A stretch of DNA of 64,000 bases from contig CAJOLJ010000001.1 in NCBI GenBank assembly GCA_905235445.1, positions 1 to 64,000 on the forward strand, written 5' to 3'. Numbering within the stretch: position 1 is the first letter of the stretch; each line of letters starts with the position of its first letter. The position numbers and the translations under genes were made by a program. The notes below the pieces were generated by a model. It ran no database searches. It saw only the letters and a program-made list of their open reading frames with translations, and was not told the DNA's origin. Shown here in pieces: positions 16,472-26,291 of the stretch. The stretch comes from an uncultured Bacteroidales bacterium. GTDB lineage: Bacteria > Bacteroidota > Bacteroidia > Bacteroidales > UBA932.

Positions 16472-18568
16472 ATGGCAGGACATACAATCGGAAGGATTCT
16501 CGGAAGTGCGGCATTCGCCTTGATGCTTCTTGGGGAGGGGCTCTTCGCCCAGGAGTTCAACACTGTCCCCGGTGACTGGAAATGGGTCTCCCCGAGGGAA
16601 GTGGCATTCACCTATGACTCCTCATACAAGGGAGAGAAAGACTATGTCATCGACGCGGTGACCATGAAAAGGAGAGGCGGCATATCATATCCCCGGCGCT
16701 ACGAAGGGTTCCCCGTCGAACCCGAAGGAGCCGTGAACCTCACTTACAGCCCTGACTCCACCTCCCTTGCCTTCACCCGTGACAATGACCTGTATGTCGT
16801 GGATATAGCCTCCGGCAAGGAGCGTAGGCTCACTTTCGACGGGACCGACCTCATTCTCAACGGATACGCCTCGTGGGTCTACTACGAGGAGATCCTCGGG
16901 CGTCCTTCAAGGTACAGGGCGTTCTGGTGGAGCCCGGATTCCAGGAAGATCGCATTCTACCGCTTCGACAACACCGCCGTCCCGGTGTTCCCGATTTATT
17001 CCCCGAAGGGACTTACGGGAAGCCTCAACCTGACCCGCTATCCCAAGGTGGGACAGGACAACCCTAAAGTGAGGATAGGTTTCGTGGACCTTGACGGGGA
17101 GGGGGACACCCCGAAAGTCACCTGGGCTGATTTCGATGAGAATGAGGATCAGTATTTCGGGACCCCGTTCTGGGGGGCGGACAGCAGGGAATTCTTCGTA
17201 AGCCGGGAGCCCCGCATCCAGAATACCCTTGACCTGTACGCCGTATCACCACGGGACGGAAGCAAGAGGTTCGTATACCATGAGAGCTACAAGACATGGC
17301 TGGACTGGATTGACGGGATGCTGTTCGGTGAGAAGGGCCTGTACATGTCCCGTGCCTTCGAGACAGGCTGGCAGCAGATATACTACCTGCCTTATGACGG
17401 TTCACCCGTGAGGCGTCTGTCGGATGGGACCAACTGGAGAGTGAACCTGCTGAGGGTCGACGAGAAGAAAGGGGAAGTGTATTTCCTGGCTAACAGGGAC
17501 AGCGGCGTCAGGACCGGACTGTACAAGACCGACGGCAAGGGTGGGGTAGTGGCACTCTCGGACCCTGCCTACAATGTGAACAGGGTCGTGTTCTCCCCTG
17601 ACGGGAAGTACTTCACAATGACCATTTCCAACTTCACCACCCCTCCCAGGACATACCTTTTGGAGAGCGCCCATGCCCCGAAGGTGGCCCCTTCCCTGAA
17701 GGAAGGGAAATACTGCCATCTTCTCTTTGACCAGGCGACCTCCGAGTTCAATCCCGACAATCACTCCCTTCCCCGCAATATCAGCATCGAGACTCCGGAT
17801 GGCCTGACCCTGCCAGGGTTCATCGTATATCCCAAGGGGTTTGACCCCGAAAGGAAGTATCCCGTTCACGTTGACCTGTACGGGGGCCCCGACACTCCCC
17901 AGGTAAGGGACAGCTGGAGGGGCGTCGGTGCATACGAGTGGTACTCACAGAACGGCATAATAGAAGTGGTCGCTGACTGCAGGGCCGGCGGGCAGAACGG
18001 GCGCAGGGGACTGGATGACATCTACTGCAAGCTGGACGTGAAGGAGATAGAGGATTTCGTGCTGTGGGGAAAGTACCTGCAGAGCCTCCCTTATGTGAAC
18101 CCTGACAAGATAGGGGTGGAAGGGTTCTCATTCGGAGGGACCATGACGTCGCTCCTTGTCATGGACCACAGCGATGTGTTCCACTACGGCATCGCCGGCG
18201 GCGGGGTGTATGACTGGAGACTGTACGACACCCACTATACCGAAAGGTTCATGGAGACTCCTGCGACCAATGAAGAGGGCTACGCGGTGACCAGGGTCAT
18301 TGACCATGCAGTGAACTATCCCACCACGTACGAAAACTCCACTCCGGGGAAAGTCGAACCTGTCATGCTCAAACTCACTCACGGTACAGGTGACGACAAC
18401 GTTCACTTCCAGAATACCCTGCAACTGATCGACGCCCTTCACAAGGAAGGCAAGAAGTTCGAGTTCATGATCTATCCCGACGGAATGCACGGGTACAGGG
18501 GATACCAGGGACAGCACTTCCAGAAGGCAAACAGGGAGTTCTGGCTCAAGTACCTGCTGTCCGAGTAG
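16472..18568 (+). CDS. S9 family dipeptidyl peptidase IV-like serine peptidase
   Basis: This 698-residue secreted peptidase has a signal peptide in residues 1-26 (ending GLFAQ). An eight-bladed beta-propeller follows to about residue 430. The alpha/beta-hydrolase domain has the nucleophile in GFSFGGT, the Asp in GTGDDNVHF and the His in DGMHGYRG. The propeller contains YEEILGRPSRY, matching the Glu loop that binds the substrate N-terminus in DPP-IV. It removes Xaa-Pro-type dipeptides from peptides in the periplasm. The frame runs upstream inside the helicase gene, so the ATG with a signal peptide was chosen. Confidence 0.93.
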   Translation: MAGHTIGRILGSAAFALMLLGEGLFAQEFNTVPGDWKWVSPREVAFTYDSSYKGEKDYVIDAVTMKRRGGISYPRRYEGFPVEPEGAVNLTYSPDSTSLAFTRDNDLYVVDIASGKERRLTFDGTDLILNGYASWVYYEEILGRPSRYRAFWWSPDSRKIAFYRFDNTAVPVFPIYSPKGLTGSLNLTRYPKVGQDNPKVRIGFVDLDGEGDTPKVTWADFDENEDQYFGTPFWGADSREFFVSREPRIQNTLDLYAVSPRDGSKRFVYHESYKTWLDWIDGMLFGEKGLYMSRAFETGWQQIYYLPYDGSPVRRLSDGTNWRVNLLRVDEKKGEVYFLANRDSGVRTGLYKTDGKGGVVALSDPAYNVNRVVFSPDGKYFTMTISNFTTPPRTYLLESAHAPKVAPSLKEGKYCHLLFDQATSEFNPDNHSLPRNISIETPDGLTLPGFIVYPKGFDPERKYPVHVDLYGGPDTPQVRDSWRGVGAYEWYSQNGIIEVVADCRAGGQNGRRGLDDIYCKLDVKEIEDFVLWGKYLQSLPYVNPDKIGVEGFSFGGTMTSLLVMDHSDVFHYGIAGGGVYDWRLYDTHYTERFMETPATNEEGYAVTRVIDHAVNYPTTYENSTPGKVEPVMLKLTHGTGDDNVHFQNTLQLIDALHKEGKKFEFMIYPDGMHGYRGYQGQHFQKANREFWLKYLLSE

Positions 18569-18607
18569 AACCTTTTGGACAAGGAAATGACTTCTGAGGG
18601 GTATCTT

Positions 18608-20080
18608 CTACTTGAAATGCCTCTGCAGGATCTCTTCTTGCTCCACTGTGGGGAGCGTCTTTTTCATGGCTCCAAGAATGGCCTCATACTGCTCTCCCTT
18701 CTTCGTGAAGACACGCCTTCTTTCCTGGGCGTCGATTGTAGCGTAAAGGTGGATGTTTCCCGAGTCGGTCATCTCGAAGGGGATTGGATCCGATGTGGCG
18801 ACAGCAGGGGCAAAGACATCCGGGGAGAGTTCGCGCAGCCGTGACTCCATGATGCCGATGAAGTGGGGAGCGACGCCATTCGTGTAAGATAGGGACCGGA
18901 AACCTTTGAGCGCCTCCTTGACACGGTCGATGTACTTTGCGGGATTTTTGATGTCGTTCTGGGCAGCGAAGGCCAGCATGTCCTCAGTGGTAATGTCTTC
19001 AAACTTTCCCCTAACGGAGAATTCGTGACGTCTCTGAGGCGTTGTGGCCGTTTTCAAGATGAAGCAAAGGTCGTAAGCAGGGGAAAGGTGCCAGGCCCCG
19101 TCCTTCTCCATGATGAAAGAGAAGTTCTTGGCGTGGTCGTCCGTGTTGTTGGAGAGAATGTTGAACACCATCCGTAGATAGAGTTCATTCAGTTCATCCT
19201 GGGGGATGGAGAGCCGCCTGCAGGTGGAGAAGAGGTCCTCGTAGCAATATGCCTCGGGATTGACGGCAGCGAGCGTCTGGGTGAATACCTTCTCACCCCC
19301 TCGGCGGTCGAAACGCTCCGTCAGGAAATGGCTGATTCCTTCCACATCGATCAGGCGGGAGGGCATCATAGTGATTCCGGAGCGGGTGGCCAGGTCGTAC
19401 CAGGTCTTCTCTATCTCACAGAGGCAGAACTCCGGTGTATTGAACTTGAGGATGTAATATTTCCTGTCACCTCTTGCCGAGGTCTGGCCGGAAAAGATGT
19501 TCCCACCTTCATCCATAGCGATGATAGCCTTCTTGAAGCGTCCTCCGGCGGATGTCCCGACTGCCATCAGGGCTTTCTGCGTAAGTGTCTCTTCCGAGGA
19601 AATGATGGCATGCTCGCGGTCCTGCTCAATCTTCTTCGCCAAGTCGTATAGTTTCGCTATCATCAGATTCTCGTTCGGACTGAAGGCATCTTCGCTACAT
19701 GGGACGAATTCGAGAGCGCCCATGGCGCGGCTCCCAATGAAGGAGAGCCGCGCAAGCGGAGTCTTGTCTTTCTCGTGATAGTGATGCTCCGCAAACCACT
19801 GGTCAAAGAGGGCGTTGCCCCAATCATCCGGAAGTGAATCCGCGATGAATGGGGGGAGTCTCTGATACTTTGCGGAGTCTGTGTTGCCATAGATGGCGAA
19901 ACGGGCTGTGGGGTTCTTCGATGAGGCTGTCAGCGGTGCAATGTCGAGCCCCGATGAAAGATACCCTGGCGAAAAGTAAAAATAGGAATTCCCCTTCGCC
20001 TCGTTCCAGCAAAGTTGTCCGATCTCCTCTCCCCAGAGCATGACGCTCAAGCGGCCTCTGTCTATATTATTCCTAGCCAT
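18608..20080 (-). CDS. hipA: HipA-family serine/threonine kinase toxin
   Basis: This 490-residue HipA protein has the ATP-binding loop GTSAGGRFKKA, the equivalent of the SVGGARPKA motif. The catalytic/metal block is NNTDDHAKNFSFI followed by SPAYDLCF. HipA kinases phosphorylate aminoacyl-tRNA synthetases (GltX for E. coli HipA) and cause growth arrest. Its ATG overlaps the end of hipB by eight bases, indicating coupled expression. All key motifs look intact. The strong autorepressor-type operator region upstream of hipB supports a working toxin-antitoxin pair. Confidence 0.93.
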   Translation of the reverse strand: MARNNIDRGRLSVMLWGEEIGQLCWNEAKGNSYFYFSPGYLSSGLDIAPLTASSKNPTARFAIYGNTDSAKYQRLPPFIADSLPDDWGNALFDQWFAEHHYHEKDKTPLARLSFIGSRAMGALEFVPCSEDAFSPNENLMIAKLYDLAKKIEQDREHAIISSEETLTQKALMAVGTSAGGRFKKAIIAMDEGGNIFSGQTSARGDRKYYILKFNTPEFCLCEIEKTWYDLATRSGITMMPSRLIDVEGISHFLTERFDRRGGEKVFTQTLAAVNPEAYCYEDLFSTCRRLSIPQDELNELYLRMVFNILSNNTDDHAKNFSFIMEKDGAWHLSPAYDLCFILKTATTPQRRHEFSVRGKFEDITTEDMLAFAAQNDIKNPAKYIDRVKEALKGFRSLSYTNGVAPHFIGIMESRLRELSPDVFAPAVATSDPIPFEMTDSGNIHLYATIDAQERRRVFTKKGEQYEAILGAMKKTLPTVEQEEILQRHFK

Positions 20081-20381
20081 TGTTCTTCCTCCTTACTCTT
20101 TGCCTCTGATGTTTCGGTGCAGTCAGATATGGATTCGCAGGCTGCTCCGGAATCAGGTCGTCGAACCTATCCAGTAGGCCGACCTGCCGGAGCAGGGCCA
20201 TCAGGTTGGTGATGTTCATATTCGTGATCGTGCCCGTCTCGAACTTGTGGAGGGTGGATACTGAAACGCCCGCAGCCTTGGCCAGGTCTCCCTGGGAAAG
20301 GTTCATCATCAACCTGTAATCCTTGAACCTCAGCCCGAGCATTTGCAGAATCTGAGTGTTCGAAAACTTCTTCAAGTCCAT
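20073..20381 (-). CDS. hipB: HipB-family antitoxin, XRE-type repressor
   Basis: This 102-residue protein has an XRE helix-turn-helix in RLMMNLSQGDLAKAAGVSVSTLHKFETG, split across residues about 22-50, and a basic, disordered C-terminus (HQRQRVRRKNNG). It should bind HipA and repress its own promoter. The frame opens at 20405, but the promoter's -7 box lies at 20403-20410, so the ATG at 20381 (MDLKKFSN) is preferred. It overlaps hipA by eight bases. Confidence 0.92.
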   Translation of the reverse strand: MDLKKFSNTQILQMLGLRFKDYRLMMNLSQGDLAKAAGVSVSTLHKFETGTITNMNITNLMALLRQVGLLDRFDDLIPEQPANPYLTAPKHQRQRVRRKNNG

Positions 20382-20402
20382 AAAGCATCTGTTTTGTCGA
20401 TG

Positions 20403-20466
20403 CAAATGTAATTAATTATAGTTTAAATTCAAAAATTGTGGTTAAACTTTATTTTATTATAGTTTA
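20403..20466 (-). promoter_or_regulatory. hipBA promoter with repeat operators
   Basis: On the minus strand TTTG (20430-20433) and TACATTTG (20403-20410) are separated by 19 bases, a textbook Bacteroidota promoter. On the plus strand TATAGTTTA occurs at 20417-20425, between the two boxes, and again at 20458-20466, 41 bases apart (about four helical turns). An inverted copy TTAAACT lies at 20442-20448 and pairs with AGTTTAA at 20420-20426. These are good candidates for HipB sites. Confidence 0.75.
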
Positions 20467-20600
20467 TAGATGCCTTAGGCAAAAGCCATCATGTCGGGAT
20501 GTGTTGGCAGTCCTAACTTATTCTTGCCCCTTTGTCTGTGCCAAAGCGTTGGCCTTTTCAATGAAGAAGATTGATGGGCCTGCCCCTGACTCTGCTACCA

Positions 20601-21902
20601 TTATAAGGTGACTATCAGATACTTTTCATCATTTCCCTCTTTCCACTGGATGCCGGCACCGTATATGTGGAATGCTCCCTTTGGTGCTGCATTCTTGGTG
20701 GCGAGCTTTGAGGAAAGCTGTTCGCTTGTGAGCGGAATGTTCTTTGCGGAGACTTCCGCCCCGGGATACTTTCTGGATAGCGTCTTCATTGATGCTTTGG
20801 AAAGGGGCAGTGACTCAACAATGGGGCGGACTTTCCCAAGACGGGAAAGGGTGGACGTGGGGGAGAGAGGCGTAGTAAGGTACAAGTGAGTGTTCGTTCC
20901 CAGTTTTATCAGTGAGAACTCTTCGCACAGACGGGCGAAAACCCCGCACTTTGAAAGCGCCTTTCCAGGTTCGAAGAGCATAGCCCCTTCCGGAATGCCC
21001 TCTTCCCTGGACGGAAGCTTGATGTCCGGACTCTTGGGGCAGGTGGAGTGGAACCTCCACTGGAAGGGCTCTGAAGCGGGGGAGAGGACTGCGGCAATGA
21101 GGTCGTGCCCTTCTCCACTGCACTCCCGCTCCAGGTGAAGGAGGACCTCCTTGCATTCCCCGCCGGACTGGACGCAGTGGACTTCCCTCACGTTCGGGAG
21201 CTGGGAACATACCATGGAAATGTCCGCCATCGGGGATATCTTCAGAAGGATATGGTGGCATCTTTGAAGAAGGGGTCCGGCAAGTGACGTGACATCGGGA
21301 TGGCAGTCGGAGAGGAGGAAAACTTTCTTCCCTTCGTCCGACCTTCTGCCAGGGTCCAGGAAAATGAGGTCCGGGACCTCCTCCCCAAGAATGTCGTCCA
21401 TGGAAGTGGCGTCAGTTATTTCGACTGAGTGCACCTGTACCTTGTCCCCCAGGCCCAGGACGGCGAAATTCCTCCTGGCGGCATTTGAAAGGACGGGGTT
21501 CATCTCGTTGTAGATGACTTTCCTGACCTCAGGGATGGATGCGAATGCCGCACTGTCCACTCCCAGTCCTCCGGTCAGGTCGGCTACCGTACATCCGATG
21601 GTGCCTTTCCCGTTTTCCCCGGTACCCAGTATGGCCCTGGCGAGGTGGGCCTTGTACGAAGCGGTCGCCTCGGAGGAGCACTGTTCGATGCAAAGGGTCG
21701 TGGGGTAGATGATTTGGGGGTGGGAATGCCATGTGGGCAGCTTGCTCTTAGCCTTCTTCCTACAAAGCAGGGTGTTTACCGCTGTCTCGAGATCGGGGAC
21801 CTCCTCCCTGGCCCCCTTCGAGAGAAGAAGTCTCAGGGGATCGGGGTCACTGTCGTGGGCGAGGATGAACTGAGCGGGTAGGGAGGGGACCGTGCTTTCC
21901 AT
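20601..21902 (-). CDS. SAM-dependent methyltransferase with THUMP-like domain
   Basis: This 433-residue protein's central domain is a class I methyltransferase: VADLTGGLGVDSAAFA is the SAM-binding motif I, YNEMNPVLSNAARRN motif II and DLIFLDPGRRS motif IV. The C-terminal third resembles the THUMP-like domain found in Bacteroidota homologues (region LCEEFSLIKLGTNTHLYLTT). The substrate is probably RNA, given the THUMP-like part, but this is not shown. It is a single gene, divergent from the Pif1-like helicase. Confidence 0.82.
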   Translation of the reverse strand: MESTVPSLPAQFILAHDSDPDPLRLLLSKGAREEVPDLETAVNTLLCRKKAKSKLPTWHSHPQIIYPTTLCIEQCSSEATASYKAHLARAILGTGENGKGTIGCTVADLTGGLGVDSAAFASIPEVRKVIYNEMNPVLSNAARRNFAVLGLGDKVQVHSVEITDATSMDDILGEEVPDLIFLDPGRRSDEGKKVFLLSDCHPDVTSLAGPLLQRCHHILLKISPMADISMVCSQLPNVREVHCVQSGGECKEVLLHLERECSGEGHDLIAAVLSPASEPFQWRFHSTCPKSPDIKLPSREEGIPEGAMLFEPGKALSKCGVFARLCEEFSLIKLGTNTHLYLTTPLSPTSTLSRLGKVRPIVESLPLSKASMKTLSRKYPGAEVSAKNIPLTSEQLSSKLATKNAAPKGAFHIYGAGIQWKEGNDEKYLIVTL

Positions 21903-21997
21903 GGCAAAAAAACTTAGTGGCGCAAAGTTAGCGACAAAAGGCGAAGAACTCTACAAGACCCGGCCCCCGAAGGGGTGAAAAAGTGGGTGAGGATGGT

Positions 21998-22028
21998 TTT
22001 GCCACGTGATGGAAAAGAGTTATCTTCG
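21998..22028 (+). promoter_or_regulatory. Promoter of the Pif1-like helicase gene
   Basis: TTTG (21998-22001) is followed after 19 bases by TATCTTCG (22021-22028), one mismatch from TAnnTTTG. Transcription would begin near 22034. This rules out the upstream ATG at 22006 and supports the ATG at 22069. Confidence 0.6.
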
Positions 22029-22068
22029 CATTCCGTACAAAATACTACCTAACCTTGCCCATCCACCA

Positions 22069-24435
22069 ATGAAGCAGGACATCATCAAGGACCGGGACTT
22101 CCTCCTGGCCGAGCAGTACGTCGAGAATACAGGAGCATCCGTTTTCCTGACCGGCAAGGCCGGTACCGGGAAGACCACTTTCCTGCATTACATCCACGAG
22201 ACTACTTCCAAGAACCATGTGATCCTGGCTCCCACGGGTGTGGCTGCGGTAAATGCCGGGGGCAGCACCATCCATTCTTTCTTCCAGCTTCCTTTTGACC
22301 CTTACCTGCCTGATTTCCCGGAACTGAAGACCGAGTACCAGAGTTCCGCCAGGTACAAGTTCGGCAGGAAAAAGAAGGACATGATCCGTTCCCTCGAACT
22401 TATCATAATCGATGAGGTCAGTATGGTTCGGGCGGATATCTTGGATGCCATAGACATGATTCTGAGGACCTGGAGAAACAGCGTCCGTCCTTTCGGGGGA
22501 GTGCAGCTCCTTCTGATCGGTGACCCTTCGCAGTTGTCCCCGGTAGCCACCGCCAACGAACGCTACTACCTGGACCAGGTGTATCCTTCACCATATTTCT
22601 TCCACAGCAAAGCCCTTTGCAAGATGCATCTTACCTGCATCGAACTCACGTCCGTCTACCGCCAGCGGGACCCTCATTTCATTGACCTGCTCAATGCCGT
22701 GAGGGAACAGAATGTGAGTAGGGACGTCCTGACGGAGCTGAATTCACGCCTGGACCCTGAGTTCAAGGAAGAGGAAGGGTGGATCCGCCTGACTACGCAT
22801 AATGCCACGGCATCGGAGTTCAACGCCAAGAAACTCGCCGCCCTCCCAACCAAGCCCCATACCTACAAGGCCTCTGTCATGGGGGACTTCCCCCCGACCA
22901 GCTACCCCGTGGAGGAGGAGATAACCCTCAAGGTCGGGGCCCAGGTCATGTTCACCCGAAACAATTTCGAGCAAGGCTTCTACAACGGGAAAATCGGCAC
23001 GGTCAAGGCCCTGTCGAGGGATGGGATCGTGGTGAGTACCAAGGGCTCCACCAGGGACGTGGACATCGATGTCCCGAGGATGCAGTGGGAGAACATCAAG
23101 TATGAACAGTCCCAGGAGAGCGGGGAGGTGGAGCCGTCAGTGGTCGGTACTTTCATACAGTTCCCCCTCAGGCTTGCCTGGGCCATAACCATCCACAAAA
23201 GCCAGTCTCTCACCTTCGACAAGGTGATTATAGATGCCTCGAGGGCATTTGCGTTCGGACAGGTTTACGTCGCCCTGTCCCGTTGCACCTCCCTGGAGGG
23301 CATCGTCCTCAATACACCCATTTCACCGGGCAACATTTACCATGACGTGGATGTCGCCTCTTTCGAGGACTCCTACCCGACCCAGGAGGTCCTCTCCAGC
23401 GAGTTCTCCTACTGGGAGAACCTCTACTGGGAGCAGTGCCTCTCCGAGTGCTTCGATTTCGGGGGACTGTTCCTCAGGTACGAGGGCCTCTGGGAAAAGT
23501 GGACCGGCTCCAAACTGAACCGCACCCAGCCGAAGGCCTCGGAGGTGGTGGACACCCAGTACGGGAGGCTCCGGGAACTGGAGGACTATGCCAAGAAGTT
23601 CCGCGGGATGATTCCTGCCATGAATGCCGCCGACAGGGGAGCCCTCCTGGAAAGGACGCTGTCGGCAGCCAGGTACTACAAGGAGAACTTCCAGGACCTG
23701 TTCATCACCGTTGAGAACGTGATAAGGAAGACCAAGATTGCGGACGCCGCCCTCAAAGAGGAAATCATGGAAGCGGAAGAGGAGTTCCGCTCCGCCATAG
23801 GCATTCATCTGACTACCTTGGAAAGCGTTCTCGAGGGTGGCTTTTCACTCCCGGAGTACCGCAGGGCCAAGGTCAAGGGCTCCTGCAATCCTTCCTTCAA
23901 GTTCTACGAAGACATCCTGGAGGAGGAGAAACAGGCCGAAAGGGAGAAGATGCGACTGGCGCGGGAGCAGCAGGTGCGAAGGATGAGGGAACTTGAGGCC
24001 CAGGAGATGGCTCGCCTGGAGCAGGAGAAGGAAAGGAAGAGGGCCGAGAAGGAAAGGCGGCGCCTGCAGCGTAAGGCCGAGAGGGAGAGGGCATCCTCAT
24101 CCCCCGCCAAGGCCCCGTCCAAGGCTGACCGTCCCGGGCATGCCCCCAAACCCAAAGCCAAACCCGGGGACCTCCTTCGGGACAAGGACCCCGGGAGGAT
24201 TGAGTGCATAGTCGAGTCCCTGAGGCTCATTCGCAGCACTCTTCCCAACCCCCGGGAAGTCCAGTCCATCATGAATGACGATGTCCTTAGAAGAATTGCC
24301 GCCGCGGAGCCCCATGACCTTGCTGAACTCTCCCGCATCAAGGGAGTCGGAAAGGGCACCATCTCCAGGTGCGGACAGCTCATACTTGAAGCGGTTGAGA
24401 GCGGAGTGGCACAGGCCGAGGCCAAGTCCCGCTAG
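22069..24435 (+). CDS. Pif1-like SF1B helicase with C-terminal HRDC domain
   Basis: This 788-residue protein begins MKQDIIKDRD. Helicase motifs are I GKAGTGKTTF (29-38), Ia APTGVAAVNAGGSTIHSFF, II IIIDEVSMVR, III LLIGDPSQLSPV and VI GQVYVALSRCTSLEG. Residues about 620-680 form a long Lys/Glu/Arg-rich coiled coil (EKERKRAEKERRR). A basic Pro/Lys linker leads to a C-terminal HRDC domain (LRRIAAAEPHDLAELSRIKG, HhH-like GVGKGT) expected to bind DNA. The order is typical of Bacteroidota Pif1-like proteins, with likely roles in replication or G-quadruplex/repair metabolism. Confidence 0.88.
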   Translation: MKQDIIKDRDFLLAEQYVENTGASVFLTGKAGTGKTTFLHYIHETTSKNHVILAPTGVAAVNAGGSTIHSFFQLPFDPYLPDFPELKTEYQSSARYKFGRKKKDMIRSLELIIIDEVSMVRADILDAIDMILRTWRNSVRPFGGVQLLLIGDPSQLSPVATANERYYLDQVYPSPYFFHSKALCKMHLTCIELTSVYRQRDPHFIDLLNAVREQNVSRDVLTELNSRLDPEFKEEEGWIRLTTHNATASEFNAKKLAALPTKPHTYKASVMGDFPPTSYPVEEEITLKVGAQVMFTRNNFEQGFYNGKIGTVKALSRDGIVVSTKGSTRDVDIDVPRMQWENIKYEQSQESGEVEPSVVGTFIQFPLRLAWAITIHKSQSLTFDKVIIDASRAFAFGQVYVALSRCTSLEGIVLNTPISPGNIYHDVDVASFEDSYPTQEVLSSEFSYWENLYWEQCLSECFDFGGLFLRYEGLWEKWTGSKLNRTQPKASEVVDTQYGRLRELEDYAKKFRGMIPAMNAADRGALLERTLSAARYYKENFQDLFITVENVIRKTKIADAALKEEIMEAEEEFRSAIGIHLTTLESVLEGGFSLPEYRRAKVKGSCNPSFKFYEDILEEEKQAEREKMRLAREQQVRRMRELEAQEMARLEQEKERKRAEKERRRLQRKAERERASSSPAKAPSKADRPGHAPKPKAKPGDLLRDKDPGRIECIVESLRLIRSTLPNPREVQSIMNDDVLRRIAAAEPHDLAELSRIKGVGKGTISRCGQLILEAVESGVAQAEAKSR

Positions 24436-24466
24436 AGCGACCCCCACTTTTGGTAAATATGATGCA

Positions 24467-24502
24467 AAAGACCCCTCACCACTAAGGTGACGGGCCTTTT
24501 TT
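24467..24502 (+). terminator. Terminator after the Pif1-like helicase
   Basis: The stem CTCACC/GGTGAC extends outward through ACCC/GGGC and AAAG/CTTT with two mismatches, and ends in TTTTTT. It starts 32 bases after the stop codon. Confidence 0.8.
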
Positions 24503-24505
24503 GCT

Positions 24506-24579
24506 ATTGCTGAAAAAGCTTAAAATCGCTAAATTTGCGGATACCCCCAGGATTTTGGGACGCTCCCCTTTGCGGGGAG
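24506..24579 (+). promoter_or_regulatory. Phosphohexomutase promoter and leader hairpin
   Basis: ATTG (24506-24509) precedes TAAATTTG (24530-24537) by 20 bases. The leader then contains a perfect hairpin CTCCCC/GGGGAG (24563-24568 and 24574-24579). About 50 bases remain to the start codon. Confidence 0.65.
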
Positions 24580-24629
24580 GATCAAATAGCGCAAAATCAA
24601 TCATTAACATACACATTTTCATTTCAATT

Positions 24630-26291
24630 ATGGCACTAGACTATAAGCAGGTCGCACAGCAGTGGCTGGAAGGGGATTTCGATCCCGAGACCAAAGCCAA
24701 GGTCCTGGAACTCAGGAACACCGATCCCGTAGCTTTCGAAGACGCTTTCTACCGTAACCTTGAGTTCGGTACCGGCGGACTGCGTGGCATCATGGGTGTG
24801 GGGACCAACAGGATGAACAAGTACACCGTCGGAATGGCGACGCAGGGACTGAGCAACTACATGAAGGCCCATGTGGAAGGGGATCTTAGCGTTTGCATAT
24901 CCTACGACAGCCGCAACAACAGCAAGGTCTTCGCAAGGATCGCCGCTGACGTGCTTTCCGCAAACGGCATCCACGTCTACCTGTGGGAGAATATCCGCCC
25001 GATTCCGCTGCTGAGCTACTCGGTACGTTCCAAGAAGGCTACCGCCGGCATCATGATCACCGCCTCCCATAACCCCAAGGAGTACAACGGCTACAAGGTG
25101 TTCTGGAGCGACGGAGCCCAGATCACCAGTCCCGTCGACAAGGATATCGTGGCCGAGGTCGCCAGGATAACCGACCCTTCCATGGTGAAATTCACCCCCA
25201 AGGAGGAATGCGGAGGAATAGAGCTGATGGGTTCCGAGATGGATGAAAAATACTTCAACGACGTCCTCTCCCTCACTCTCTCTCCCGAGGCCAGGGCACG
25301 TCACAAGGACATCAAGATCGTCTATACCCCCATCCACGGCAGCGGAGTTCGCATCGTTCCCGAGGCCCTCAGGAGGATGGGATTCGAGAACGTGTACCAC
25401 GTTCCCGAGCAGGACATCTCCGACGGGAACTTCCCTACGGTGGCATCCCCGAACCCCGAGGAGCCCGGTGCCCTGAAGATGGCTATCGAAGTGGCCGACA
25501 AGGTGGGCGCTGACCTCGTGATGGCATCGGACCCCGATGCGGACAGGATGGGTATCGCCCTTCGTGACAATGACGGCAAGATGGTCCTTTTCAACGGCAA
25601 CCAGACCGGTGCCATGCTTACCTACTACATCCTCACCCGCTGGAAGGAGCTGGGCAAGCTGGATGACACGAAGTACGTCGTCAAGACCATAGTCACCACG
25701 GAACTCATCGCTGATATTGCAAAGTCCTTCGGAGTGAAGTGCTACAACGTGCTCACCGGCTTCAAGTACATAGCCGAGGTCGTCCGTAACAACGAAGGCA
25801 AGGGAGAGTTCATCTGCGGAGGCGAGGAGAGCTACGGCTTCAACCTCGGGGAGTTCGTCCGCGACAAGGACGCCCCGCTGTCCTGCGCCATGATGGCAGA
25901 GTGCGCTGCATGGGCCGCCGACCAGGGTCTCACCCTCTATCAGCTCATGGAAAAGATCTACAAGGAGTACGGCTACCGCAAGGAAGGTCTCGTCTCCCTC
26001 GTCCGCAAAGGCAAGAGCGGTGCCGAGGAAATCCAGAAGATCATGGCGGACATGAGGGCCTGCCCTCCCAAGGAGCTCGTGGGTTCCCCCGTCTGCAAGG
26101 TCGTCGACTACCTCGAGACCGACAAGACCGGACTTCCCAAGTCCAATGTCCTGCAGTTCTTCGACGAGGCAGGGGATGTGGTTTCCGTACGTCCTTCGGG
26201 TACCGAGCCCAAGATCAAGTTCTATTTCGGTGCCGCAGGTGACGATGCCGATGAGAAGATCGCCCGCCTGAGGGCACAGTTCGTCAGCTAG
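24630..26291 (+). CDS. Phosphoglucomutase/phosphomannomutase (alpha-D-phosphohexomutase)
   Basis: This 553-residue cytosolic enzyme interconverts hexose-1- and hexose-6-phosphates. The phosphoserine loop is ITASHNPKEYNGYK, the metal loop DPDADRMGIA, the sugar-binding loop GGEESYGF and the phosphate-binding loop RPSGTEPKIKF, all in the right order. Length and the N-terminal extension fit the PgcA/PgmB2-like group, which acts mainly on glucose phosphates. The frame extends to 24501, but a promoter box lies inside that extension, so the ATG at 24630 is used. The CBM9-like gene follows nine bases later. Confidence 0.95.
   Translation: MALDYKQVAQQWLEGDFDPETKAKVLELRNTDPVAFEDAFYRNLEFGTGGLRGIMGVGTNRMNKYTVGMATQGLSNYMKAHVEGDLSVCISYDSRNNSKVFARIAADVLSANGIHVYLWENIRPIPLLSYSVRSKKATAGIMITASHNPKEYNGYKVFWSDGAQITSPVDKDIVAEVARITDPSMVKFTPKEECGGIELMGSEMDEKYFNDVLSLTLSPEARARHKDIKIVYTPIHGSGVRIVPEALRRMGFENVYHVPEQDISDGNFPTVASPNPEEPGALKMAIEVADKVGADLVMASDPDADRMGIALRDNDGKMVLFNGNQTGAMLTYYILTRWKELGKLDDTKYVVKTIVTTELIADIAKSFGVKCYNVLTGFKYIAEVVRNNEGKGEFICGGEESYGFNLGEFVRDKDAPLSCAMMAECAAWAADQGLTLYQLMEKIYKEYGYRKEGLVSLVRKGKSGAEEIQKIMADMRACPPKELVGSPVCKVVDYLETDKTGLPKSNVLQFFDEAGDVVSVRPSGTEPKIKFYFGAAGDDADEKIARLRAQFVS

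Noticed and set aside
18608..20381. hipBA as part of a prophage or integrative element
   Set aside because: No integrase, attachment repeats or change in base use was seen at its borders.
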